DNA of 64,000 nt from JBGPOS01 sp041488155 (GTDB taxonomy: Bacteria; Chloroflexota; Dehalococcoidia; Tepidiformales; Tepidiformaceae). Below are positions 15,418 through 24,039 of this stretch, piece after piece (position 1 is the first letter of the stretch; each line of letters opens with the position of its first letter). The notes below the pieces were generated by a model. It did not search any database, was not told where the DNA came from, and saw only the letters and a list, made by a program, of their open reading frames with translations. The stretch spans positions 1 through 64,000 of the forward strand of contig JBGPOS010000010.1 of the NCBI GenBank assembly GCA_041488155.1. Reading direction: 5' to 3'. The translations under genes were made by a program, and so were the position numbers.

Positions 15418-16242
15418 GTGGCCGGAGCCGCGCGGCTTCGCCCCATGGTGTGGGGGCCGAAGCAGGTCCTTGTGGCGACTGGGATCGCAATTTCGCTTTT
15501 CATTTTCATCAACGGCCTCTACGTCGCCATCGTCCTTGTTTACGACCGGGGCAGGGTCTCCGACATAGGCGATACGTTCACGAGGGCCGGCGCGGTGGCG
15601 CGATACGCCGACGAGCGACTGCGAGCTGCTGCTGACAACCAGCCGCTCCCGAGACCTCCAGAGATCCTCGCGGACATCGTGAGCGTCAAGATTGGCTTCG
15701 CGACGACGCTCTTCTACGAGGTACTGCTGGTTGCGGTCGTGGGGGGGGCTTCGCGGCAGAGCTTCCGAGGGCTGGTGCAGTCCTTCGGCCTGGACCGCTT
15801 CCGGTTGAGGGCCCTCTGGCGCCCGGCGGTTGGAGTCTTCGCCGCCTATTCGCTCGTGGCGGCGTACGCCATTGCTGTGACGGCGGTGGGGATCGATTTC
15901 CTGAAGCCCCAGAGCACGCTCCCCGGCGCACTAACGCGCGACGATACGGCGCTCGCCATGGGATTCGTGCTGGCCGTGATCGCCGCTCCGATCTCGGAAG
16001 AGTTCTTCTTCCGGGGTCTGGTCTTTGGCGGGCTCCTGCGCTGGGGATTCTGGCCAGCGGCGGCGGTCTCGGCGGCGCTCTTCACGCTCGCGCATCTCGA
16101 CCCCGGCAGCATCATCCCGTACTTCGGCGTGGGAATCATCATGGCCTACCTCTACTGGGCGCGGGGCAGCCTCTGGGACAGCATGCTGTTCCACCTCTTG
16201 TTCAACTTCACGAGCTTCGCGCTGCTCCTCGCGGGGTCCTGA
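15418..16242 (+). CDS. CPBP-family intramembrane metalloprotease
   Basis: A membrane protein of about 274 residues with several hydrophobic segments. The CPBP (CAAX protease and bacteriocin-processing) motifs are complete: EEFFFRG, then FTLAHLD, then HLLFN. These hold the glutamate and histidine metal ligands. The start is uncertain: GTG at 15418 lies nearest the trpB stop, and ATG at 15445 is an alternative just before the first membrane segment. It lies between trpB and trpA, where a membrane protease is unexpected. The substrate is unknown. Confidence 0.82.
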   Translation: MAGAARLRPMVWGPKQVLVATGIAISLFIFINGLYVAIVLVYDRGRVSDIGDTFTRAGAVARYADERLRAAADNQPLPRPPEILADIVSVKIGFATTLFYEVLLVAVVGGASRQSFRGLVQSFGLDRFRLRALWRPAVGVFAAYSLVAAYAIAVTAVGIDFLKPQSTLPGALTRDDTALAMGFVLAVIAAPISEEFFFRGLVFGGLLRWGFWPAAAVSAALFTLAHLDPGSIIPYFGVGIIMAYLYWARGSLWDSMLFHLLFNFTSFALLLAGS

Positions 16243-16245
16243 CCG

Positions 16246-17064
16246 ATGTCAAAACGCCTCCGAGAACTGTTCCGACGCGCCCAGGAGGAGAGGCGCCCGC
16301 TCTTCGCCCCTTATGTCACAGGGGGCTATCCGACCCCTGCGGACACCGTGCCGGTGCTGCTTGCGCTCGAGGCCGGGGGAGCGGACGTCATCGAGTTCGG
16401 CGTGCCGTTCACTGACCCGCTCGCAGATGGGGCGACGATCCAGCACGCGAATCACGTGGCGGTGGCGCAGGGGGTCACCCTTGAAGATTGCTTCGGCTTT
16501 GTAGCGACGGCGCGCGCACAGGGACTCCAGGCGCCGGTGCTCTTCATGGGCTACTACAACCCGATCCTCGCGCTCGGCGAGGAACGGACGACGGCCCTCG
16601 CCCAGGCGGCCGGCGCTGATGGCTTCATCGTGGTCGACCTTCCACCTGAGGAAGCGGGCTCGTTCCTGGCTTCCTGTCGCGCCCACGACCTGAGCTTCGT
16701 CCCGCTGGTCGCGCCGACGACCTCGGACGACCGGTTGGAAAAGCTCGCACCGATCGCGGACGCGTTTCTGTACTGCGTCAGCGTCACGGGCACGACGGGC
16801 CAGCGCGCGGTGATGCCGGCAGAACTGCCGGAGTTCCTGGCCCGCGTGCGGCGGCACACGAACCTGCCGCTGGCGGTGGGCTTCGGCATCACCACGCGGG
16901 AGCACGTGGAGGCGATCGGGCGGATCGCCGATGCTGCTGTGATCGGGTCTGCTATAATCGGGGCCATTGATGCCGAAGGCGGAGATTCAGCCGCCGCGCG
17001 CGTCAAGGAGTTCGTGGAGAATGTTACCGGCCGCCAACGGGCAGGTGGACACGGCCCAACGTGA
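16246..17064 (+). CDS. trpA: Tryptophan synthase alpha chain
   Basis: A 272-residue TIM-barrel protein that cleaves indole glycerol phosphate. The catalytic glutamate is in VIEFGVPFTDPLADG (near 48) and the catalytic aspartate in VVDLPPEEA. SVTGTTGQR and the phosphate-binding GFGIT are present. ATG begins three bases after the protease stop. It completes the pathway with TrpB1. Confidence 0.96.
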   Translation: MSKRLRELFRRAQEERRPLFAPYVTGGYPTPADTVPVLLALEAGGADVIEFGVPFTDPLADGATIQHANHVAVAQGVTLEDCFGFVATARAQGLQAPVLFMGYYNPILALGEERTTALAQAAGADGFIVVDLPPEEAGSFLASCRAHDLSFVPLVAPTTSDDRLEKLAPIADAFLYCVSVTGTTGQRAVMPAELPEFLARVRRHTNLPLAVGFGITTREHVEAIGRIADAAVIGSAIIGAIDAEGGDSAAARVKEFVENVTGRQRAGGHGPT

Positions 17065-17209
17065 GGGATGCGAGCGCCGCTGGGCGTGGCGCGGGCCCCA
17101 CGTGGGCCGCGTCTATGGGAGCCCGGCGGCCGGGGCCTTTGGCCTGTAGCGCGCCCGCCGCGCCTTCCACCCTACCCTTTTAATCCCCTGGAGAAAGGAC
17201 CTGCGCGCC

Positions 17210-17593
17210 ATGCCGGTTCGTGGCATCCGTGGTGCAACCACCGTTAGCAAGAACAGCAAGGACGACATCGTCGAAGCTGCTCGTGAACTGCTCACGACCA
17301 TGATCGAAGCCAACGACATCCTCGCTGAGGATGTTGCTTCGGCTTTCTTCACGACCACCCCGGACCTCAATGCCGAATTCCCGGCCGTGGCGGCTCGCCA
17401 GATGGGATGGACGTTCGTGCCGCTTCTTTGCGGCCACGAAATGACCGTCCCGGGCAGCCTGCCCTTATGCCTGCGCATCCTGCTCCACGTGAATACGGAT
17501 AAGGGAGCCCATGACGTTACACATATCTACATCCGCGGCGCGGGCGCGCTGCGACCGGACCTCAATTCGAGCACACACTCAACAGCACGCTAA
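17210..17593 (+). CDS. aroH: Chorismate mutase, AroH class
   Basis: A 127-residue monofunctional AroH-type mutase. It begins VRGIRGATTV and has FFTTTPDLNAEFPA, the CGHEMTVPGSLPLCLRILLHVN core with active-site residues, and the IYIRGAGALRPDL end. It converts chorismate to prephenate, the first step towards Phe and Tyr. GGAGAAAGG lies upstream of the ATG. The 145-base gap after trpA shows GC-rich imperfect inverted repeats but no T-rich terminator, so read-through from the trp genes is possible. Confidence 0.95.
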   Translation: MPVRGIRGATTVSKNSKDDIVEAARELLTTMIEANDILAEDVASAFFTTTPDLNAEFPAVAARQMGWTFVPLLCGHEMTVPGSLPLCLRILLHVNTDKGAHDVTHIYIRGAGALRPDLNSSTHSTAR

Positions 17594-17606
17594 CGGAGTT
17601 GAACCC

Positions 17607-18653
17607 GTGATCATTGTCGTTTCCCCTGAAGCCAGCCCCGCAGACATCGACGCGATCGTCGCTCGGGTCGAAGAGACCGGCCGCCAGGCCCACCTCTCGA
17701 TCGGCACCGAACGCAGCATCATCGGTGTCATCGGCCCCGACGCGCCCGAACTCCAGGACATGTTCGAATCCATGCCCCACGTGGAGTCGGTGCACCGCGT
17801 CACCAAGCCGTACAAGCTGGTCAGCCGCGAGTTTCGCCCAACCAGCAGCGTCATCGATGTTGGCCTCGGCGTCAGTGTCGGAGGGACGGAACTCGCCGTC
17901 ATGGCGGGGCCGTGTTCCATCGAGGACGAAGCGCACATCGTCGGCACGGCGAAGGCCGTGAAGGCGGCTGGCGCCAACATCCTGCGCGGAGGAGCGTTCA
18001 AGCCCCGGAGCTCGCCGTACAGTTTCCGAGGGCTTGGCGAGGAGGGTCTTCTTTACCTCGCAACGGCGCGCAAGGAGACCGGACTGCCAGTCATCACCGA
18101 GTTGATGAGCGTCCGCGACATCGAGGCGGTCGCCAGGTGCGCCGACATCATCCAGATCGGCGCCAGGAACATGCAGAACTTCATCCTGCTCGACGAGGTC
18201 GGGAAGGTGAAGAAGCCGGTGATGCTCAAGCGAGGCATGAGCGGGCAGATCGAGGAGTGGCTCCTGGCGGCAGAGTACATCCTCGCGCAGGGCAACCCGA
18301 ACGTGATCCTCTGCGAGCGCGGGATCCGGACCTTCGAGACGGCGTACCGCAACACGTTCGACATCAACGCCATCCCACTGGTCAAGGAATTGAGCCACCT
18401 GCCGGTGGTCGCTGACCCGAGTCATGGCACGGGAAAGTGGGGGTTGGTGGCGCCGGTGGCGATGGCGGCGGTCGCGGCGGGCGCCGACGGGCTGATTGTG
18501 GAAGTGCATCCGAACCCGGATCACGCCCTCAGCGACGGCGCGCAATCGTTGACATATGAAAGTTTCGCCCGGATGATGCGGTCGGTCGCCGGTATCGCTG
18601 CCGTGGTCGAGCGGACGCTTTCGGGAGTGGGAGCGCCTGCAGCGGCGCGATAA
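17607..18653 (+). CDS. aroF: DAHP synthase, type I-beta with N-terminal regulatory domain
   Basis: A 348-residue enzyme that joins PEP and erythrose 4-phosphate, the first step of aromatic synthesis. Residues 1-70 form the ferredoxin-like regulatory domain of the I-beta class (IIVVSPEAS ... ERSIIGVIG). The barrel has AGPCSIEDE, LRGGAFKPRSSPYSF, LKRGM and ADPSHGTGK. GTG at 17607 is chosen because GGAG lies eight bases upstream and the domain then starts correctly. It follows aroH by 13 bases, so flux into chorismate and its branch are co-expressed. Confidence 0.95.
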   Translation: MIIVVSPEASPADIDAIVARVEETGRQAHLSIGTERSIIGVIGPDAPELQDMFESMPHVESVHRVTKPYKLVSREFRPTSSVIDVGLGVSVGGTELAVMAGPCSIEDEAHIVGTAKAVKAAGANILRGGAFKPRSSPYSFRGLGEEGLLYLATARKETGLPVITELMSVRDIEAVARCADIIQIGARNMQNFILLDEVGKVKKPVMLKRGMSGQIEEWLLAAEYILAQGNPNVILCERGIRTFETAYRNTFDINAIPLVKELSHLPVVADPSHGTGKWGLVAPVAMAAVAAGADGLIVEVHPNPDHALSDGAQSLTYESFARMMRSVAGIAAVVERTLSGVGAPAAAR

Positions 18654-18717
18654 CGGGGAGGGTCGCGAGACCAGGACGGGCGCGCCTGCGCGGGGGGCGG
18701 TCGACCCGCCGGGAGTC

Positions 18718-19437
18718 ATGCCCGAAATATCGCTGCCCGTTTTCGAAGGGCCGCTCGATCTTCTCCTGCATCTCATCGAACGAGACGACCTCGACATCAC
18801 GGCTGTCTCGCTCGTTGCTGTCACCGACCAGTACCTGACGGCCATCCGGGGCGCCGATGGCATCGAGCCCCACGCCCTTGCGGAATTCATCTCGATCGCG
18901 GCCAAGCTGATCTACCTGAAGTCGAAGGCGCTGCTGCCGAGGGCGCCGGAGGAGCTGCGGGAGGCCATCGAGGAAGACGACGTCGGCCGCGAGCTGGTCG
19001 ACCTCCTCGTGGAGTACCGGCGGTTCAGCGAGGTGACGGACATCCTCCAGGAGCGCCAGCAGGCTGGCCTGCGGGTCTACCCGCGGCTGGCGCCAGCGCC
19101 GCCGCCGGTCCCGGAAGCCGGTCTCGACGAGGTTACCGTGGAAGGGCTCTTCTCTATCATGCTGGAGGTCCTCGCCCGAAAGCCCGCGGAGTTGACTGCG
19201 CTCATCCCTCGGGAGTCGCTGACGCTCGACGCCCGGGTGAACGACTTCCGCGAGCGCCTGCGCCGCCGTGGCAAGTTCTCGTTTCGCCGGGCTATTAGCG
19301 ATTGTCACTCCGTGGTCGAAGTCATCATCGCCTTCCTGGCAATCCTGGAGCTGCTCAAGAACGGCGAGTGCGATGCACGCCAGAGCGAACATTTCGGCGA
19401 CATTGAGGTGGTGGGGCTCGGGGTGGCTACGCCCTAG
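18718..19437 (+). CDS. scpA: Segregation and condensation protein A
   Basis: A 239-residue kleisin that bridges SMC heads in chromosome condensation. It begins PVFEGPLDLLLHLIER, the family signature, continues with the EFISIAAKLIYLKSKALLP helix, and ends with the winged-helix domain that binds SMC (VEVIIAFLAILELLK). It lies 64 bases after aroF. No scpB follows; the next gene is on the opposite strand. Confidence 0.93.
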   Translation: MPEISLPVFEGPLDLLLHLIERDDLDITAVSLVAVTDQYLTAIRGADGIEPHALAEFISIAAKLIYLKSKALLPRAPEELREAIEEDDVGRELVDLLVEYRRFSEVTDILQERQQAGLRVYPRLAPAPPPVPEAGLDEVTVEGLFSIMLEVLARKPAELTALIPRESLTLDARVNDFRERLRRRGKFSFRRAISDCHSVVEVIIAFLAILELLKNGECDARQSEHFGDIEVVGLGVATP

Positions 19438-19490
19438 TACTTACTGGAAGAAAAGAGCGCTGATTCGCGGCATCCTGCCCTCACCCCCGA

Positions 19491-19520
19491 CCCCCTCTCC
19501 CGACTTCGCGGGAGAGGGGG
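19491..19520. repeat. GC-rich perfect inverted repeat after scpA
   Basis: CCCCCTCTCCCG (19491-19502) and CGGGAGAGGGGG (19509-19520) form a 12-bp perfect stem around ACTTCG, preceded by CCCTCACCCCCGA. There is no T-run, so it is either a T-less terminator between convergent genes or a copy of a dispersed intergenic repeat. Confidence 0.7.
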
Positions 19521-19584
19521 AGCACCCGAGCGACGGAGCGCGGCTACATGACGCAGACTTTCTTGGGTAAGCACTAGACGACTC

Positions 19585-19992
19585 TCAGGGAGGGGCTATA
19601 ACAAACTGCGTCTGGGTCACCTGGGCGATCAGTCTGCCGCCAGGGGCGCGGACGTTCGTCTGCCAGACCATGGTCCGGCTGCCCTTGTGGAGGGGGGTGC
19701 ATTCAGCGGTGATCACGGTCCCCGCCCGGCCGGGCGCGAAGAAGTTGGACTTGGACTCGATGGTCGTGGTGCCCGCGCCTTCGGGCAGGTTGAGAGAGGT
19801 GGCGACGGCGCCGAGCGTGTCGGCGAAGGCCATTACGGCCCCTCCGTGGAGGATGCCGGGCACGGTACAGAGGTGGTCACGGACGGTGAGCTCGGCGTTC
19901 ACGGCGTCGGGCGTGGCGGAGGTGATGCGGATACCTAGGGTCTCGGGGAAGAAGCCCTTGAAGCGGGCCTGCAGGGCGGCAGCCTGGTCCAC
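19585..19992 (-). CDS. PaaI-family hotdog thioesterase
   Basis: A 135-residue hotdog-fold protein. It has the family helix HGGAVMAFADTLGAVA, then ESKSNFFAPG and ECTPLHKGSRTMVWQTNV. Such enzymes hydrolyse aromatic or fatty acyl-CoA thioesters. GTG at 19992 follows GGAGG. It stands alone, convergent with scpA and divergent from ribF. The substrate is unknown. Confidence 0.88.
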   Translation of the reverse strand: MDQAAALQARFKGFFPETLGIRITSATPDAVNAELTVRDHLCTVPGILHGGAVMAFADTLGAVATSLNLPEGAGTTTIESKSNFFAPGRAGTVITAECTPLHKGSRTMVWQTNVRAPGGRLIAQVTQTQFVIAPP

Positions 19993-20137
19993 GTTTTCGC
20001 CTCCTCGGCGTTTGCCGTCCAGTCTGAGGGACGCGCCGGGCGTCTGGCCAGAGCCACCCGAATGGATGGCCCGGCCGCCACTTCGCTGCTAGGCTGGACT
20101 CGATTCCGCAAGGCACCAAGGACCAAGCGCTCGGCCG

Positions 20138-21070
20138 ATGCCCATCCCATCGTTCACGTTGACGCAGCTTTCCGCAGGAGCGCCGGGGCCCGACACGGCC
20201 CTGACCATCGGGGTGCTTGACGGCGTGCACCTGGGCCACCAGTTCCTGCTCGGCCGACTCCGCGACGAAGCGCGGAAGAGAGCGCTCTCCCCCGGCGTGG
20301 TGACCCTGCATCCTCATCCGATTACGGTGCTGCGGCCGGAGATCGCACCGAGCTACCTCACCTCGCTCGAGGACCGGATTGAACTGATGCGGTCCGCGGG
20401 AGCGAGCTGGGTGATCCCTCTGACGTTCACCTCGGACGTTTCGGAGATTTCGGCGGAAGACCTGGCGAGCGCCTTCCACAAGGTGCTGCGGATGCGGCTT
20501 ATGGTGCTCGGCCCGGACGCTTCGTTCGGCCGGGGAGCACCGAAGGACACCGTCGATCGCATGCGCCGGCTCGGGACAGAGATCGGCTTCGAGGTCGTAC
20601 AGGCCGAGCCGCTGATGCACGACCACGAACGCTACAGTTCGACCGCGGTTCGCGCTGCCCTCGCGGCAGGCGACATGGAGCGAGTGACCGCGCTGCTCGG
20701 GAGGCAGTACCGCCTGGCGGGGCCGGTTGTGCGTGGCTTCGAACGAGGCCGCACGATCGGCTTCCCGACCGCGAACCTCTCCGTGGCGGCGGACAGGGCC
20801 CTGCCGCGGCTCGGGGTCTACGCGACAAATGCCCATGTTGCCGGCCGGCGATTCAAGGGCGCAACGAACATCGGCAAGCGGCCTACTTTCGACGCCGGGC
20901 ACGTCTCGATCGAAACGTACCTGCTCGACTTCGAGGGGGACATCTACGGCGAGCGAATGGAGATCGACCTCTGTCACCACATCCGGGACGAGCGTCCGTT
21001 CTCGGATGTGGCTGAGCTCACGGCCCAGATCGCCAGCGACGTCGAGGCAGCACGCGAGGTGCTCGCTTGA
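20138..21070 (+). CDS. ribF: Bifunctional riboflavin kinase / FAD synthetase
   Basis: A 310-residue two-domain enzyme. The N-terminal nucleotidyltransferase has GVLDGVHLGHQ and the later YSSTAVRAALAAGD segment. The C-terminal kinase has GRTIGFPTANL and the GVYAT strand, then NIGKRPTF and ETYLLDF. It makes FMN and then FAD. Its stop overlaps the start of tyrS. Confidence 0.95.
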   Translation: MPIPSFTLTQLSAGAPGPDTALTIGVLDGVHLGHQFLLGRLRDEARKRALSPGVVTLHPHPITVLRPEIAPSYLTSLEDRIELMRSAGASWVIPLTFTSDVSEISAEDLASAFHKVLRMRLMVLGPDASFGRGAPKDTVDRMRRLGTEIGFEVVQAEPLMHDHERYSSTAVRAALAAGDMERVTALLGRQYRLAGPVVRGFERGRTIGFPTANLSVAADRALPRLGVYATNAHVAGRRFKGATNIGKRPTFDAGHVSIETYLLDFEGDIYGERMEIDLCHHIRDERPFSDVAELTAQIASDVEAAREVLA

Positions 21071-22308
21071 CCTCCACCCGAAGCGCCAGGCCAGGCGGGC
21101 AGGCCCGCAAGATGGCGGCGGTCGACGAACAGCTCGCCATCCTGATGAACGGGGTCGACTACGGGGACGAGGGGCTTCATCGCGAGATGGAGCGGGAGCT
21201 TCGTGCCCTGCTCGAAGAGGACCGTCCGCTGCGCGTCTATCTTGGGATCGACGCGACCGCGACATCGCTCACGCTGGGCCACACGGTCCCGCTGCGAAAG
21301 CTGCGTCAGTTTCAGCAGCTCGGACACCACGCGATCTTCTTGATTGGCGACTACACGGCCCTGATCGGTGACCCGAGCGACAAGAACAAGCTCCGGCCGA
21401 AACTCACGCTCGAGGACATCGCCGCGAACGAACAGACCTACTTCGAGCAGGCGGCGCGCATCCTCGACGCTAAGAAGACGGAGCTTCGGCACAACTCCGA
21501 ATGGTTGGGACGGCTGAGCTTCCCCGAGATCATCGCGCTGATGTCGAAGTTCACGGTGGCGGAGATGCTGCGGCGCGACAACTTCCGCAAGCGCTTCGAC
21601 GACGGCGACGCGATCTTCTTACACGAATTCCTGTACGCGCTGATGCAGGGCTACGACGCCTACGCACTTGCCTGCGACGTGCAGGTGGGCGGCACCGAGC
21701 AGCTCTATAACTTGATGGCCGGGCGCAAGATCCAGGCGGATGCAGGCCAGCGGCCGCACGTGCCGGTGACCATGCCGATCCTGGTGGGGCTCGATGGCAA
21801 GGCGCGGATGTCCAAGACCACTGGGAACCACATCGGGGTCCACGATTCGCCCGACGAGCAGTACGGCAAGGCAATGTCGATCCCGGACGAGGTCATTGGC
21901 GACTTCTTCACGCTGGCGACGAACGTCGACCGGGCCGAAGTCGGCCACATCGTCGCCGGCCTCGCCGACGGCACCCGGGACCCGCTGCACACCAAGAAGT
22001 ACCTGGCGCGGACGATCGTAACGGAGTTCTGGGGCGAAGAAGCCGCGCACGCGGCGGAGGCGCGCTTCGAACGGACGGTGCAACGCCGGGAAACCCCTCC
22101 CGACCTCCCCACACACGCTGCGGGCAGCGGCCAGTTGCTCATCGAGGTGCTCCTGGAGGCCGGGCTCGCGCCTTCGCGGCGTGAGGCGCGGCGGCTGGTC
22201 GAACAAGGGGCGGTCAGCGTCGACGGGGCGCCGGCCGAACTCGCCACGCTCGCCTGCGCAGGCACTGTCGTGCAGGTGGGCAAGCGACGCTGGCTGCGGC
22301 TGGTGTAA
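21067..22308 (+). CDS. tyrS: Tyrosyl-tRNA synthetase
   Basis: A 413-residue class Ic synthetase. The HIGH-type motif is TLGHTVPL, followed by GDYTALIGDPSD. The KMSKS loop reads RMSKTTGNHIG, and residues 345-413 form the S4 RNA-binding domain (SRREARRLVEQGAVSVDG). This is the TyrZ/short-linker type. TTG at 21067 overlaps the ribF stop; ATG at 21112 is an alternative start that would remove 15 basic residues. Confidence 0.95.
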   Translation: MTSTRSARPGGQARKMAAVDEQLAILMNGVDYGDEGLHREMERELRALLEEDRPLRVYLGIDATATSLTLGHTVPLRKLRQFQQLGHHAIFLIGDYTALIGDPSDKNKLRPKLTLEDIAANEQTYFEQAARILDAKKTELRHNSEWLGRLSFPEIIALMSKFTVAEMLRRDNFRKRFDDGDAIFLHEFLYALMQGYDAYALACDVQVGGTEQLYNLMAGRKIQADAGQRPHVPVTMPILVGLDGKARMSKTTGNHIGVHDSPDEQYGKAMSIPDEVIGDFFTLATNVDRAEVGHIVAGLADGTRDPLHTKKYLARTIVTEFWGEEAAHAAEARFERTVQRRETPPDLPTHAAGSGQLLIEVLLEAGLAPSRREARRLVEQGAVSVDGAPAELATLACAGTVVQVGKRRWLRLV

Positions 22309-22355
22309 CTCACCCAGTTCGTCGTGGCGCGCTTCGCAGACGTTGGGGCTTCCCT

Positions 22356-23609
22356 TCAGCCCTGCAGGCCCGGCCTGGCCTCGACCTCCCGCACCCTCTT
22401 CGTGAGGAACGCTCGTTCGGCGACGTTGGAAGTTAGTTCGATAGCCCGCCGGTACTCCTCAGCAGCCGCCGCTTGGTGGCCGGCCCGCCGGAGGAGGTCA
22501 GCACGCGCCGCGTGGTACGGCTGGTAGGAGTCGAGCCGCTCGCCCAGTCCCAGTCTTTCGATTTCGGCGAGGGCGGCTTCGGGGCCTCGGTCCATCGCGA
22601 TCGCGACGGACCGATTCAGATCGACCACGGGCGTGGGGTTCAGTTCGGCGAGCCCTTCGTAGAGGCGGACGATCTCGCGCCAGTCCGTCTGGACCCAGGC
22701 TGGCGCCAGGGCATGGCAACGCGAAATCAAGGCCTGCAGCTCGTACGGGCCGGCCGGTCTCCGGCCAATCGCGGAGAGTGTCGCCTCGGCCTCGGCGATC
22801 TTCGCGTGATCCCATCGTGAGCGATCCTGCTCCTCGAGTGTCACGAGCTCCCCATGGCTGCCGATCCGCGCCTCGCGCCGCGAGTCGTGGAGGAGCATGA
22901 GCGCGAGCAACCCACGCGCCTCTGGCTCATCCGGCATGAGCTCAACCAGCAGCCGGCCAATCCGAATGGCCTCGTCACAGAGTTCGCGGCGCACCAGGGC
23001 ATCGCCGGAGGTCGCCACGTAGCCTTCGTTGAACACGAGGTAGACAACCGCCAGCACGGTCCCAAGCCGTCCGGGCAGATCCTCTGGTGGCGGCACGCGG
23101 TAGGGAATTCTGGCGTCGCGGATCTTCCGCTTCGCCCGCACGATCCGTTGTTGCACGGTCGGCTCTGGCACGAGGAAGGCGCGGGCGATTTCCGGTGTCG
23201 AGAGCCCGCAGATCGTCCGCAGCGTGAGCGCGACCTGCGCCTCTGCCGCCAGGGCGGGGTGGCAGCAGGTGAAGATGAGGCGCAGCCTGTCATCGGCGAG
23301 CATGACGGGTTCCTCCTCCCGTGCCGCGGCGTTGATGCGCGCGAGCGCCTGCATTTCGCTCCGCTTACGTTCCAGGGTGGCCCCGCGCCGGAGCCTGTCG
23401 AGCGCCCCGTTGCGGGCAGTCGCGGTGATCCAGGCAGCCGGGCGCTCGGGGACGCCGGAAGCAGCCCATCGCTCGCAGGCGACGGCGAAGGCTTCCTGGA
23501 GCGCTTCCTCGGCGAGGTCGAAGTCGCCGAGGAAGCGGATAAGCGCGGCGAGGATCCGCCCGTGCTCCTCCCGGAACACGCGCTCGACGGTCTCGTCGAC
23601 GGCTCCCAC
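22356..23609 (-). CDS. ECF42-type RNA polymerase sigma factor with C-terminal helical domain
   Basis: A 417-residue extracytoplasmic-function sigma factor. Sigma2 is near 10-80 (ALIRFLGDFDLAEEALQEAF), sigma4 near 120-180 (LSTPEIARAFLVPEPTVQQRI). A long TPR-like C-terminal domain (VVYLVFNEGY, LHDSRREAR, ALAPAWVQTDW) marks the ECF42 group. No anti-sigma gene is present; ECF42 members are linked to DGPF proteins instead, and two such genes lie directly upstream. GTG at 23609 is chosen because it is five bases after the previous stop and the sigma2 domain then starts normally. Confidence 0.92.
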   Translation of the reverse strand: MGAVDETVERVFREEHGRILAALIRFLGDFDLAEEALQEAFAVACERWAASGVPERPAAWITATARNGALDRLRRGATLERKRSEMQALARINAAAREEEPVMLADDRLRLIFTCCHPALAAEAQVALTLRTICGLSTPEIARAFLVPEPTVQQRIVRAKRKIRDARIPYRVPPPEDLPGRLGTVLAVVYLVFNEGYVATSGDALVRRELCDEAIRIGRLLVELMPDEPEARGLLALMLLHDSRREARIGSHGELVTLEEQDRSRWDHAKIAEAEATLSAIGRRPAGPYELQALISRCHALAPAWVQTDWREIVRLYEGLAELNPTPVVDLNRSVAIAMDRGPEAALAEIERLGLGERLDSYQPYHAARADLLRRAGHQAAAAEEYRRAIELTSNVAERAFLTKRVREVEARPGLQG

Positions 23610-23614
23610 AGCGG

Positions 23615-23965
23615 TCAGACGTCCTCGTTGATCGCGCGGACCTCGATGAATCCATTGGTCGCATCCGGGATCATCGCTGCGATTTCGAGCGCGTCCTGCT
23701 CGGTGGGGCAGTCGAGCAGGTAATAGCCGCCGAGCAGCTCCTTCGATTCCGCGAAAGCGCCGTCGGTGGTAATGGTTTTCCCGCTTCGGACGCGCACGAA
23801 CCTGGCGGAGGTGGCGGGCTTGAGCGCCTCGCAACCCAGGTAAATGCCGCGCCGGCGGGCCTCAGCCTCAGCTGCGGCGTGAGCGCCCATCCAAGCCTCC
23901 TGAGCAGCACTCCCCATAGCATTCCAGGCGCCAGAGTCGCCGTGGAGCAAGAGCATGTACTTCAT
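23615..23965 (-). CDS. YCII/DGPF-domain protein
   Basis: A 116-residue dimeric ferredoxin-like YCII protein. It begins MKYMLLLHGD and contains TDGAFAESKELLGGYYLLDC, a variant of the DGPF(A)E motif. It is five bases from the ECF sigma gene and in the same operon. In ECF42 systems these proteins are co-conserved with the sigma factor and thought to take part in signalling; their chemistry is not settled. Confidence 0.9.
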   Translation of the reverse strand: MKYMLLLHGDSGAWNAMGSAAQEAWMGAHAAAEAEARRRGIYLGCEALKPATSARFVRVRSGKTITTDGAFAESKELLGGYYLLDCPTEQDALEIAAMIPDATNGFIEVRAINEDV

Positions 23966-24039
23966 CGTGGTCTCCCCCGAGGGTCAGTATGGTAATCCCT
24001 CGAAGGCGGGACGAACGTGACCTGCCGGGATCGACATTT

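Noticed and set aside
17090..17160. Terminator or riboswitch between trpA and aroH
   Set aside because: There is an imperfect CCACGTGG palindrome and GGCC-rich sequence, but no stem plus T-run and no recognisable aptamer.
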